A stretch of DNA of 43,154 nt from positions 1 to 43,154 of the forward strand of contig JALGSV010000029.1 of assembly GCA_029821755.1 (NCBI GenBank). Reading direction: 5' to 3'. Origin of the DNA: Candidatus Zipacnadum vermilionense. GTDB taxonomy: Bacteria > Armatimonadota > Zipacnadia > Zipacnadales > Zipacnadaceae. Made by a program: the position numbers and the translations under genes. The number at the start of each line of letters is the position of its first letter. Within the stretch, counting starts at the first letter, position 1. The notes under the pieces are model-generated. The model had not been told where the DNA came from, ran no database searches, and was given only the letters and a program-made list of their open reading frames with translations. This document shows positions 24,384-32,967 of this stretch, in pieces.

Positions 24384-26475
24384 GGCCCCCCTGGATACCG
24401 ACCTGGAAAGGTACCGTACGCTCCTGGAGACCCCGACCGAGTTCAAGGACGGGTTCAACTGGACAACCGTCGTAGGAATCGTCTTCTGCGGGCTGGTGAT
24501 GCTGCCGGGCTCCATCTATCTGGGGCTGATGACCGGCGGCAGCATGGGTGCGGCGGCGACCTGGGTGACGGTGATCCTGTTCAGCGAGATCGCCCGACGC
24601 GCACTCAAGACGATGTCGAAGCAGGAGCTCGTAGTCCTGCTGTACGCGGCGAATATCATGATCGCCGGCATTGCGATGTTCCCCGGTGGGCCCTTCGGGC
24701 AGTTCATCTACCGGGCGTACCTGGTGAGCAGTGACGCGGCGCGCGACGCGGGGATGAGCGAGGGCTTCCCCAGCTGGTTTGTGCCCCAGCCGAGCAGCCC
24801 GGCGATCCTCGAGCGCAATCTCCTGCATTCCGACTGGATGGTGCCCATCGGCATCGCCCTGTTCGTGATGGTCCTGGGCCTGATCAGCCGATATACCTTT
24901 GGGTACTTGCTGTTTCGGCTGACTTCAGACATCGAGCGGCTGCCCTTCCCGCTGGCGCCGATTAGCGCGCAGGGCGCGATGGCGTTGGCCGAGACTGATG
25001 AGGTCCAGGAGGAGAAGAAGACCAGCGTCGCGACCTCCCTCGCCGCCTGGGGCAAGGGTGCGACGGCCAAACGGGGCAGCGACCGCTGGCGGCTCTTCTC
25101 GCTGGGCGTGACCATCGGCCTGGCCTTCGGGTTTCTGCAAGTGGGCGTGCCGGCGTTGACTGCGCTGTTCCTAGCCAAACCGGTCTTCCTGATCCCGCAG
25201 CCTTTCGTTGACACCACGACGCTCACCGAGACCTTTCTGCCGGCCACGCCGACTGGGGTCGCGCTCGATCTGGGCGTCATCCTGATGGGTTTCGTCATTC
25301 CCTTCTGGGTGGTCGTGGGAACCTTCGCCGCGGTGCTGCTGACCTTCGTGGCCAACCCGGTGATGCATCACTTCGGCGTGCTGTCGCACTGGCAACCGGG
25401 GATGAACACGATCAACGCAACTTTCGCCAACAGCATCGACTTCTGGATGAGTTTCGGGATTGGAACGGGTATAGGAGTTGCGGCGATTAGTATCTACTCG
25501 ACGATCCGCGATATCCGGCAGCGGATGCAGGAGAGCCAGGCACAGGGGGCAGCCGAAGCGTCGTCGGAAGGGAGCATGTGGGCTACGCCGAAGAAGGGGC
25601 GGGGCGATTACTCGCTCTACTATGCGCTGGCCATTTACGCGGTGGCCTCCATCGGGGTTATCCTGCTGACGCACCGCTTGGTGCCGCAGATTCCTCTCGT
25701 CTTCCTATTCATCTTCAGCTTCCTATACAACCCGCTTATCTCGTACGTGAACGCGCGGCTGCTGGGGCTGGCTGGACAGCAAGTGGATATTCCCTTCGTG
25801 CGAGAAGCCTCGTTCATCCTGTCGGGAGCCAAGGGCGTGGATATCTGGCTGGCGCCGATTCCGCTGGAGAACTACGGGGGAATGGCGCAGCATTTCCGGG
25901 TCAACGAGTTGGTGGGCGTGAGTTTCTGGTCACTGATCAAGGCGGAGGCAGTGGCGCTGCCCACGCTGTTTATCCTCAGCCTGCTGTTCTGGTCCTTCAT
26001 CTGGCGCTCAGAGGCCATACCCTCGGCGATGTTCCCGGCAGCGCAGGTCAACTGGGAACTGATGGCCAAGAACAACGTGCTGCTGTTCTCGTCGACCTTC
26101 GTACCCGCAGGGGAGGATCCGGCGAGCAAGAGCATCATGGATAGCCAGTTCATGCGGGCGATCCATCCACAGTTCATTAGCGCGGGGTTCCTGGCGGTCG
26201 TGGTCGGCTTCGCGATCTTGACCATCTTCAACCTACCCGTCCTGATGATCTATGGCTTCGTGCGGGGGAGCGGCATCCTGCCTCACTTCGTGCTGCTGGA
26301 GATCGTGGGTGCGGTGCTGGGGCGGTACTACTACCAGCGCAAGTATGGCAGCACCAACTTCCTGCGCATGGCGCCGACAGTGATGGCCGGATACTTTACG
26401 GGCGTGGGGCTGGTGAGTATGGCGACCATTGGGATGAATCTGATCAAGGCTTCGGTGAGTAGTTTACCATTCTAG
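24376..26475 (+). CDS. Second OPT-like polytopic membrane protein
   Basis: A 699-residue protein with about 12-14 membrane segments. The N-terminal PGSIYLGLMTGGSMGAAATW resembles the first re-entrant region of OPT oligopeptide transporters, and IERLPFPLAPISAQGAMALA matches the corresponding segment of DUF6785-type proteins, so it is a distant relative of the protein at 16650-19220 without that protein's large ectodomain. The ATG at 24376 has AAGGAGGG 6-7 bases upstream and lies within the last codons of the giant permease gene, so the two are translationally coupled. The last segment ends close to the C-terminus. Transport of peptides or metal chelates is a guess from superfamily. Confidence 0.75.
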   Translation: MAKAPLDTDLERYRTLLETPTEFKDGFNWTTVVGIVFCGLVMLPGSIYLGLMTGGSMGAAATWVTVILFSEIARRALKTMSKQELVVLLYAANIMIAGIAMFPGGPFGQFIYRAYLVSSDAARDAGMSEGFPSWFVPQPSSPAILERNLLHSDWMVPIGIALFVMVLGLISRYTFGYLLFRLTSDIERLPFPLAPISAQGAMALAETDEVQEEKKTSVATSLAAWGKGATAKRGSDRWRLFSLGVTIGLAFGFLQVGVPALTALFLAKPVFLIPQPFVDTTTLTETFLPATPTGVALDLGVILMGFVIPFWVVVGTFAAVLLTFVANPVMHHFGVLSHWQPGMNTINATFANSIDFWMSFGIGTGIGVAAISIYSTIRDIRQRMQESQAQGAAEASSEGSMWATPKKGRGDYSLYYALAIYAVASIGVILLTHRLVPQIPLVFLFIFSFLYNPLISYVNARLLGLAGQQVDIPFVREASFILSGAKGVDIWLAPIPLENYGGMAQHFRVNELVGVSFWSLIKAEAVALPTLFILSLLFWSFIWRSEAIPSAMFPAAQVNWELMAKNNVLLFSSTFVPAGEDPASKSIMDSQFMRAIHPQFISAGFLAVVVGFAILTIFNLPVLMIYGFVRGSGILPHFVLLEIVGAVLGRYYYQRKYGSTNFLRMAPTVMAGYFTGVGLVSMATIGMNLIKASVSSLPF

Positions 26476-26541
26476 CAGTCTGTCCGAATATCGGTCTTGA
26501 GACCGGCCCCTGGGTAGCTGAATCAGTCGTCTTGTCGAACT

Positions 26542-27582
26542 ATGGACACGATCAAGGACCAAGTTAGACTGCCTTTCAATGTCGCCTTTGAGGTGGTAGT
26601 GCAGGGCATTCGCATCCGCTTTGGGCGGTCACTGGTGACCGTTACCGGCGTGGTGCTGGGGATTGCCTTCCTCATGTCCATTCTGAGCGGGCAGGCCATC
26701 AAGCAGGGCGTGAGCCAGGAGGCCGACCTGCGCACGGAAGTCAAGCGCATGATCAGCTTCCTTACCGCCGAGATGGGCCCGCCGAAGGACCGCACCATTG
26801 GCGTTATCCAGACCGGGCCGCTGGGCAAGACCGAGCAGCGGATGCTGCTGAAGCTCAGGGAGCAGGGGGCCAAGCAGTTCAACTGGGCCGCCGGCTCCGC
26901 CGGGAAGGAGACGCGGCTGGACCTGGGGCAGGGCATGGCTGACGTGCAGCCCGACCAAGTGGGCAAGGACGCGGCGGCGATCATCATCGTCGGCCAGCAG
27001 AAGCCGCCGGAGTTGGACTGGCAGGCGTTGTTGGCCTCCAGCAACCAGGGCATTGTGGCGGCGACCCAGAACCTGAGCCTCGAGGAGATCGCGCCGGGCG
27101 TGCCGCTGGTTACACTCGCCCGGGAACTGAAGCAGGATGAGATCGACCAAGCCGAGCGTGAGGAGAAGCAGGGGGCCTTCCGCAACCTGTGGATGACCAT
27201 CGTCTCTCTGATCGTCACCTTCATCTGCATCAGTAACTCATTGCTCATGTCGGTCACCGAGCGCTTCAAGGAGATCGGGACGATGAAGTGCCTGGGGGCG
27301 CTGTCGTCGTTTGTGCGGCAGTTGTTCCTGATCGAGTCGAGTCTGATCGGGGCGGTGGGAGCGATCGTGGGGGCCATCGTTGGCCTGCTGTTTGCCATCA
27401 CCGGATACGGGATCACCTTTGGCTTCCCACTGGTCTTGTCGTCGCTGAATTTCGGGACCATCCTGCTGTACTTTGTGCCGTGCCTGGTAGCAGGAGTGGG
27501 CCTATCGGTTTTCGCGGCGCTGTATCCCGCCAGCTTCGCGGCGCGGATGGTGCCTGGGACGGCGCTGAGGACAAATATTTAG
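26542..27582 (+). CDS. FtsX/MacB-type ABC transporter permease
   Basis: A 346-residue permease with the canonical FtsX plan: a cytoplasmic N-terminus, one membrane segment at about 30-52 (VTVTGVVLGIAFLMSIL), an ectodomain of about 160 residues, then three segments (MTIVSLIVTFICISNSLLMS, and two more to about 335). The coupling-helix region ERFKEIGTMKCLGA, typical of LolC/MacB permeases, is clear. There is no good ribosome site before the ATG at 26542. It is followed by two ATPase genes and preceded by the OPT-like gene; with the giant permease it would form a heterodimeric type VII ABC transporter. Such transporters usually extract or move envelope substrates rather than import solutes. Confidence 0.87.
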   Translation: MDTIKDQVRLPFNVAFEVVVQGIRIRFGRSLVTVTGVVLGIAFLMSILSGQAIKQGVSQEADLRTEVKRMISFLTAEMGPPKDRTIGVIQTGPLGKTEQRMLLKLREQGAKQFNWAAGSAGKETRLDLGQGMADVQPDQVGKDAAAIIIVGQQKPPELDWQALLASSNQGIVAATQNLSLEEIAPGVPLVTLARELKQDEIDQAEREEKQGAFRNLWMTIVSLIVTFICISNSLLMSVTERFKEIGTMKCLGALSSFVRQLFLIESSLIGAVGAIVGAIVGLLFAITGYGITFGFPLVLSSLNFGTILLYFVPCLVAGVGLSVFAALYPASFAARMVPGTALRTNI

Positions 27583-27672
27583 GGGAAGCTCGTTGCTGCG
27601 GGGATAGGAGTCGTGGCGGGGGGAGAGGGCAAGCTGGAAGGCCGCTCGACGCGGAGACGGATTGAGGCGAAC

Positions 27673-28449
27673 ATGGCTGTAGATGCCGAGAAACTGGAAG
27701 CGCTGTTCGAGGCGCCGGAAGAAACTCACGCTACCTGCATCATCCGCGCGGTAGAGGTGCAGAAGATCTACCACACCGGGACGCAAGAGGTGAAGGCGCT
27801 CCAAGGCGCCTCGGTCGACATCTACAAGGGTGAGTACCTATCCATTATGGGCCCCTCGGGGTCGGGGAAGACGACCCTGTTCAACATGATCGGCGGATTG
27901 GGCAAGCCGACCTCGGGCAAGGTCTACATCGACCAGGTAGACATCGCGCAACTGGACTACAACGAGCTGGCCTGGCTGCGCTGCCGCAAAGTGGGGTACA
28001 TCTTCCAGAGCTACCACCTGATCCAGGTGATGACCTGCCTGGAGAATGTGACGCTGCCCATGAGCTTCGCCGGGCTGGATGCCGAGGAGGCGCGGGACAA
28101 GGGCATTGCTCTGCTGGAGCTGGTGGGCCTGGGAGAGCGGGTGCTGCACAAGCCGGGGGAGCTGTCCGGTGGGCAGCAGCAGCGCTGCGCTATCGCCCGA
28201 GCCCTGGCGAACAGCCCGGAGATCATCCTGGCCGACGAGCCGACGGCCAACCTGGACTCGCACACAGGCCAGGAGATCATCGACCTGCTGGCCCAGCTGA
28301 AGAGCGAGCTGAACGTCACCATCGTGTCCGCCACGCACGACCTGAAGATGCTCCGGAAGTCCGACCGCATCCTGTGGATCGAGGACGGGCGGATTGTGAA
28401 GATGGCCCATCCCAGCGAGATTGACTTCTCGCTCGGGGACTTTGACTAG
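27673..28449 (+). CDS. ABC transporter ATPase (LolD/MacB type) 1
   Basis: A 258-residue nucleotide-binding subunit. Walker A GPSGSGKTT is at residues 60-68, the Q-loop is in GYIFQSYHL, the signature LSGGQQQRCAIARAL is present, Walker B is IILADEP and the switch His is in SATHD. I chose the ATG at 27673 (GAGG 7 bases upstream) over a GTG at 27613 that would add 20 basic residues. An N-terminal extension of about 20 residues precedes the first strand. The MSxxxxxN-type helical region (VTLPMSFAG) is typical of LolD/MacB ATPases, which pair with FtsX-type permeases like the two encoded upstream. Confidence 0.92.
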   Translation: MAVDAEKLEALFEAPEETHATCIIRAVEVQKIYHTGTQEVKALQGASVDIYKGEYLSIMGPSGSGKTTLFNMIGGLGKPTSGKVYIDQVDIAQLDYNELAWLRCRKVGYIFQSYHLIQVMTCLENVTLPMSFAGLDAEEARDKGIALLELVGLGERVLHKPGELSGGQQQRCAIARALANSPEIILADEPTANLDSHTGQEIIDLLAQLKSELNVTIVSATHDLKMLRKSDRILWIEDGRIVKMAHPSEIDFSLGDFD

Positions 28450-28625
28450 AGTAGCAGGTGGGCAAGGGCAGTGAGGCTCAGCGCCGCGGGGCGGGCTTAG
28501 GTGGCCGCGGCGGCAGTCGCGAAACCAACGGAGCGTGGGCCGGGAAGCCCGCACCACGTGCGAAGCGGCGGGGTATGTAGCTTTGCGCCTCGGAGTGCGC
28601 TATCCGCCCTATAAGAGACCAAGGC

Positions 28626-29333
28626 ATGTCCGCAAACAACGACATTATAATCCGGTCGGAGGGTGTCAGCAAGCGGTACGTCATAGGCGGCGAGGAAGTT
28701 TGGGCGCTGTGGGAAGTCACTCTGGACATCTACCGCAGCGAGTTTCTCTCCATCATGGGTCCCTCGGGGTCGGGCAAGTCCACCTTCTTCAACCAGGTGG
28801 GGGCACTGGACAAGCCAACCCGCGGAAAAGTCTTCTTCGAGGGGCAGTCGATCTTTGACCTGTCGGAGAGCAAGCAGGCGTGGTTCCGCTGCAATAAGAT
28901 TGGCTACATTTTCCAAACCTTCAACCTCATCAGCGTGATGAGCGCTCTGCAGAACGTGACGCTGCCGATGGTCTTCCAGGGGGCGAGCAAGCGGGAGGCG
29001 GAGCAGCGCGGGATCGACATCCTGGAGCGGGTCGGTCTGGGGCACCGCCTGCACCACAAGCCTTTCGAGCTGTCCGGCGGCCAGCAGCAGCGGGTAGCGG
29101 TCGCCCGGGCCCTGGCCAACACCCCCACCGTTATCCTTGCGGATGAGCCGACCGGCAACCTCGACACTAAGACCGGGCGCGAAATTATCGAACTGCTCCG
29201 CGAGCTGCAGCAGCGTGAGGGCGTGACCGTCATCACGGCCACGCACGACCGCCGGATGATTACCTCCTCCGACCGGGTGGTGTGGATACAAGACGGGAAG
29301 GTGGAGAGGGTCCAGGAGCAGGGACAAGAGTAG
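28626..29333 (+). CDS. ABC transporter ATPase (LolD/MacB type) 2
   Basis: A 235-residue ATPase with Walker A GPSGSGKST at residues 45-53, the Q-loop in GYIFQTFNLI, signature LSGGQQQRVAVARAL, Walker B VILADEP and switch His in TATHD. It is clearly a paralogue of the preceding ATPase but not a recent copy. All catalytic residues are intact in both, so either two homodimers serve two permeases or a heterodimer serves the giant/small permease pair. It is 176 bases downstream of the first ATPase, a gap that contains a degraded palindrome (around 28531-28551). Confidence 0.92.
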   Translation: MSANNDIIIRSEGVSKRYVIGGEEVWALWEVTLDIYRSEFLSIMGPSGSGKSTFFNQVGALDKPTRGKVFFEGQSIFDLSESKQAWFRCNKIGYIFQTFNLISVMSALQNVTLPMVFQGASKREAEQRGIDILERVGLGHRLHHKPFELSGGQQQRVAVARALANTPTVILADEPTGNLDTKTGREIIELLRELQQREGVTVITATHDRRMITSSDRVVWIQDGKVERVQEQGQE

Positions 29334-29347
29334 CTGCCAGTTGAGGA

Positions 29348-29446
29348 ATGACGATTGCTGATTGATGAGCGGGGAGAGGGGACCCCGGCGCGCCCTCCAG
29401 AGCCCGTACCTCCTCCCGCCTTCATCCATCACCAATCGTTAGTCAT
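29348..29446. repeat. Imperfect inverted repeat before the glycoside-hydrolase-like gene
   Basis: ATGACGATTGCTGATTGATG at 29348-29367 is matched by the reverse complement of 29422-29446, with 14 of 16 central bases identical and a 4-base insertion. The arms flank about 50 GC-rich bases. It fills the gap between the second ATPase and the next gene and is less GC-rich than its surroundings. It may be a degenerate extragenic repeat or a regulatory structure. Confidence 0.55.
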
Positions 29447-29469
29447 CGAGTTCCCCCGGAGGTCTTTCC

Positions 29470-31710
29470 ATGTCTACCCCTTCCCCTCTCCCCCATGTCA
29501 CCGTCGGTACGCGCCAGGGCCGGCCCGTGTTGCTGTGGGACGGTGATCCTTACTTCTATACCTCTTACTTCATCAGGCACGTTACCGACCGCGTCGAGGG
29601 GCGCGGGCCGACTAAGGTCGAGGACCGGGAGGACTATGTGCGGCGACTGGCGGAACTGTGCCGGCCCTTCGCGCAGCGGGGCATCCACGGCTATGAGGTG
29701 TCGATGGACGCGGGGTGGCAGGGGCCGGGCGAGTGGGACCCAACCCGCGCCCTCTGGAGCGAGCCGGCGCACGACCAGTTCCGCGCGGTGCTCCAGGGCG
29801 ACCCTGAGGCACGGATCATGGTCAACTTCCTCATCCACGCGCCCAAGCCGTGGCTGGAGGCCTTTCCCGAGGAGCGCGAGTGGGACGACCAGGGCGCCAT
29901 GCACGAGGTCTCCATCGGGTCGGACCGCTACTTGGAAGAACTGATCGGGCACATCCAGTCCTTCGTGCGCTACGTAGAGGAGAAGTCGGAGTGGGCAGCG
30001 CACGTGCTGACCTACTTCTTCTCCTACGGGCACGAGGGCTTCACCTGGGCCAGCATGTCCAACGCGCTGGGCGACTTCTCCCCCACCATGCACCGCTGCT
30101 TGCGAGCGTGGCTGCGGGAAAAATACCACGACGACGTGGCCGCGCTGCGCGAGGCTTGGCAGGACCCGGAGGTAAGCTTTGAAACGGCGGCGGTTCCGTC
30201 GCGCGAGCAGCAACTGCATGCCGACTTGGGCTGGTTCCGTGATCCCACCGGTTCGCGGCAGGTGCAGGATTACATGGAGTGTCGCGTGGACCGCTTCGTG
30301 GAAATTCACTACCGGATCGCAGCGGCGATAAAGGAGGCCTGCAGCCGGCGGGTGCCCGTGTACTGCTTCGGGGGGTACTTGCAGGTGACCGGCTGGCCGG
30401 GGTCGTACTGGGATGACAAGAGGGGGTTGGACTCGATAGAGTTCAGCCCGCATGCGCTGAGCGTGCAAACCGGTTGGCGACAGATTATCGAGTGCCCGGA
30501 TATTGACGGCTGGGAATCGCCCTACGACTACTACTACCGGCAGATGGGCGGGGTGTGCCTGAACCAGTCGCTCGAGCAGTCGATGCTGCTGCGCGGCAAG
30601 CTGTTCCAGGTCAATGAGGACACGCGAACGTTCCTGGCGGCGGAAGCGGGGGACGTGTACGGCACTGTGGAGACGCGGGAAGAGACGACGGCGGTCTACC
30701 GGCGCAACTTCGGGGCCATCGCCTCGCACTGGAGCGGCTGTAACTGGATGGAGCAGATCAATAACTGGCTCCAGGACGACGAGATCCTGGACACGCTGGG
30801 GGGCTTCCACCGGTTGCTGCAAAAGTCGCTGGACTGGCCGGAGACGGCGGTGGAGCCCATCGGCGTGTTCCTGGATGAGGCCTCCATCCGCTACGAGAAG
30901 CCGCTGATCGACCTGGACTGGGACCTGGTCTACAAGCAGCGCATCTTCGGGCTGTCGCACTGCGGCGTGCCCTTCCGCTTCCACCTGGTGGACGACCTGC
31001 TACTGGACAACATGCCGGAGTACAACCTGTACATGTTCCTGAACCTGTTCTACGTGGACGAGGAGCGGGAGCGGCTGATCCGGGAGAAGGTGCAGCGAGC
31101 GGGGAAGACGGCGCTGTGGATGATCGCGCCGGGGTTCTGCCACGCCACGGAGGGGCTGTCGCTGGAGTCGATGCGCCGGCTGACGGGGATGGGATTCGGT
31201 AAGTTCGACATGAACTTTGAGCAGTGGGTGACGATCAGCGACTACACACACCCCATCACCGCGGGGCTGCCGCATGACCTGGTCTACGGCAGTGATGCGC
31301 GCGTGGGGCCGGTGTTCTACGTGGACGACCCGGAAGCGACGGTGCTGGGGCGGCGGTTGCTCTTCCAGGGGCGACATGAGCCGGCGCTGGCGCTCAAGGA
31401 GTTCCCGGAGCACCGGGCGCTATATTCTGGCGCGCCGCTGCTGCCCTCAGGACTGCTGCGAGGCATCGCGCGATATGCGGGCTGCCACGTCTACACGGAG
31501 GACAACGACGTGGTTATGGCGGGGCGTGGGCTGGTCACCTACCACACGGTAGCGCCGGGGCCGCGCACATTGAAGCTGCCGGAGAAGGCGACGGTGTGGG
31601 ACCTGTTCAGCAGGGAATGCCTGGGGGAGAGCGTGGAGGAGGTCAAGCTGCATTTCGAGCAGCCCGGGACGAGGGTACTGACGACCCTGGAGCCAGGGCT
31701 CTGGCAGTAG
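29470..31710 (+). CDS. Large glycoside-hydrolase-like protein (GH42/beta-galactosidase-like)
   Basis: A 746-residue cytoplasmic protein with no signal peptide. The ATG has GGAGGT 7 bases upstream. The first 420 residues look like a TIM barrel of the GH42/beta-galactosidase type: an HGYEVSMDAGW loop, LTYFFSYGHEGF at the end of a strand, and WESPYDYYYRQMGG. Residues about 470-650 resemble a GATase-like trimerisation domain (EPIGVFLDEAS, YNLYMFLNLFYVD), followed by a small beta domain. I cannot assign the catalytic pair with confidence. It follows the transporter genes by 136 bases and may process an imported or cell-wall oligosaccharide; this link is inference. Confidence 0.7.
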   Translation: MSTPSPLPHVTVGTRQGRPVLLWDGDPYFYTSYFIRHVTDRVEGRGPTKVEDREDYVRRLAELCRPFAQRGIHGYEVSMDAGWQGPGEWDPTRALWSEPAHDQFRAVLQGDPEARIMVNFLIHAPKPWLEAFPEEREWDDQGAMHEVSIGSDRYLEELIGHIQSFVRYVEEKSEWAAHVLTYFFSYGHEGFTWASMSNALGDFSPTMHRCLRAWLREKYHDDVAALREAWQDPEVSFETAAVPSREQQLHADLGWFRDPTGSRQVQDYMECRVDRFVEIHYRIAAAIKEACSRRVPVYCFGGYLQVTGWPGSYWDDKRGLDSIEFSPHALSVQTGWRQIIECPDIDGWESPYDYYYRQMGGVCLNQSLEQSMLLRGKLFQVNEDTRTFLAAEAGDVYGTVETREETTAVYRRNFGAIASHWSGCNWMEQINNWLQDDEILDTLGGFHRLLQKSLDWPETAVEPIGVFLDEASIRYEKPLIDLDWDLVYKQRIFGLSHCGVPFRFHLVDDLLLDNMPEYNLYMFLNLFYVDEERERLIREKVQRAGKTALWMIAPGFCHATEGLSLESMRRLTGMGFGKFDMNFEQWVTISDYTHPITAGLPHDLVYGSDARVGPVFYVDDPEATVLGRRLLFQGRHEPALALKEFPEHRALYSGAPLLPSGLLRGIARYAGCHVYTEDNDVVMAGRGLVTYHTVAPGPRTLKLPEKATVWDLFSRECLGESVEEVKLHFEQPGTRVLTTLEPGLWQ

Positions 31711-31765
31711 GGCGGGGGCCTCACCTCCGGCTCCCTTCGCTCGAGGCGGGTAGGGATCAGAGCAG

Positions 31766-31795
31766 AAAAAAGGGGCGCGATTCGTCGCGCCCCTT
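31766..31795 (-). terminator. Strong intrinsic terminator of the dcw cluster
   Basis: An 11-bp perfect stem AAGGGGCGCGA/TCGCGCCCCTT with a TTCG tetraloop (31781-31784). On the minus strand it runs into a T6 tract (31771-31766). It lies 74 bases beyond the murG stop. On the plus strand it is followed by only two Ts, so it may also weakly stop transcription from the glycoside-hydrolase-like gene. Confidence 0.85.
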
Positions 31796-31868
31796 CTGCG
31801 CATATGGACCCACCCCACCTGTCTGGACCTCGGCACCATGGACACGCTCTCCCCTACCCTACGCCTCT

Positions 31869-32963
31869 TTACTTTCTCGCCATGCTTAGCAGCCCCTCGG
31901 CGATTCTCTCGGCGGCGTGGGGAAAGGACCAGCGGCGGGCCAGGCGGGACATCTCGTCGCAGTGAGTGGTGTTCTGGACGCAGCCGCCGATCAGCGCCCC
32001 CAGCGCCTGGGGAGTGCATTCGTCGTTGGGCAGCACTATCGCCCCGCCAGCGGCCTCCAGGGCATGCGCGTTGGACATCTGGTGCCCACCGGCGCCGGGG
32101 TAGGGGATGAGAATCTGCGCACAGCCGCGGACGGAGGCCTCGGCGAGGCTGCTGGAGCCCGCCCGGCCTACCACCAGGTCAGCGGCGGCCAGCAAGGGGC
32201 CCATCTCGTCGACGAAGGCCAGAGGGTAGTAGTGGCCGGTGAGCTCCGCGACCGGGGCAGCCTGGGCGACCGTGGCCTCGTACTCGCGGGAGCCGGTGAG
32301 GTGGACGATCTGCAAGGGGAGCCGGAGCAGCTCAGGCAGGGCGCCGACCAGTGCCTGATTGATGGTCCGGGCCCCCTGGCTGCCGCCCATGACCAACACC
32401 GTCAGCCGCTGCGGGTCCAGGCCCAGCCTCTGCCGGCCCTGCTGGCGGGAGGCTTCCATGATGGCACCGCGCACGGGGCAGCCGGTGACCTCGGTGAGGG
32501 CGCTAGGAAAACGGTCGGCAGCCTCGCGGAAGGCTAGGGTGATCCAGCGCGCCCAGCGGGAGACGAAGAGGTTGGCGCGGTCGGGCTGGGCGTCCAGGAC
32601 GTGCAGGGCCACGGGGATGCGCAACAGCCGCGCGGCGACGACCACCGGGACGGACACGAAGCCGCCGATGCCCAGGACGGCCTCAGGTCTGAGGCGGCGT
32701 AGCAGGCCACAGGCGCGGACGAAGGCCCCGCTCAGGCGCACCGCGGCAACGAGAGCCTGGGGGCTAAGACCGTAGGGGAAGGGGACGGTGGGCAGGCGAT
32801 GGAAGGTCAGGCCGGCTTCCCCCAGCATGTGCGCGTCAAGCTCGCGGGTGCTGCAGATGAAATGCAGTTCAGCCGCGGGGTCCTGCTGGACGAGGCGCTC
32901 GGCCACGGCGATCCCGGGGGACAGATGCCCCGCGGTGCCTCCGCCGGCGAGGACCAGGCGCAA
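31869..32963 (-). CDS. murG: MurG, undecaprenyl-PP-MurNAc-pentapeptide GlcNAc transferase
   Basis: A 364-residue GT28 glycosyltransferase that adds GlcNAc to lipid I to make lipid II on the inner face of the membrane. It has the GGGTAGHLSPGIA loop at the N-terminus, GIGGFVSVP, GGSQGARTIN in the C-terminal domain and GRAGSSSLAEA for UDP-GlcNAc binding. Translation starts with TTG at 32963, 4 bases after the ftsW stop, preceded by GGGGAAGG. It is the last gene of the cluster before the intrinsic terminator; murC and ftsQAZ do not follow as in many bacteria. Confidence 0.95.
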   Translation of the reverse strand: MRLVLAGGGTAGHLSPGIAVAERLVQQDPAAELHFICSTRELDAHMLGEAGLTFHRLPTVPFPYGLSPQALVAAVRLSGAFVRACGLLRRLRPEAVLGIGGFVSVPVVVAARLLRIPVALHVLDAQPDRANLFVSRWARWITLAFREAADRFPSALTEVTGCPVRGAIMEASRQQGRQRLGLDPQRLTVLVMGGSQGARTINQALVGALPELLRLPLQIVHLTGSREYEATVAQAAPVAELTGHYYPLAFVDEMGPLLAAADLVVGRAGSSSLAEASVRGCAQILIPYPGAGGHQMSNAHALEAAGGAIVLPNDECTPQALGALIGGCVQNTTHCDEMSRLARRWSFPHAAERIAEGLLSMARK

Positions 32964-32967
32964 GGCG

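Noticed and set aside
26492-26505. CGGTCT-TG-AGACCG palindrome before the FtsX permease gene
   Set aside because: Six-base arms with a 2-base spacer are too small to separate from chance, and no T-run follows.
29443-30984. 513-residue minus-strand open frame
   Set aside because: Antisense of the glycoside-hydrolase-like gene, with His/Val/Arg/Pro bias typical of GC-rich shadow frames.
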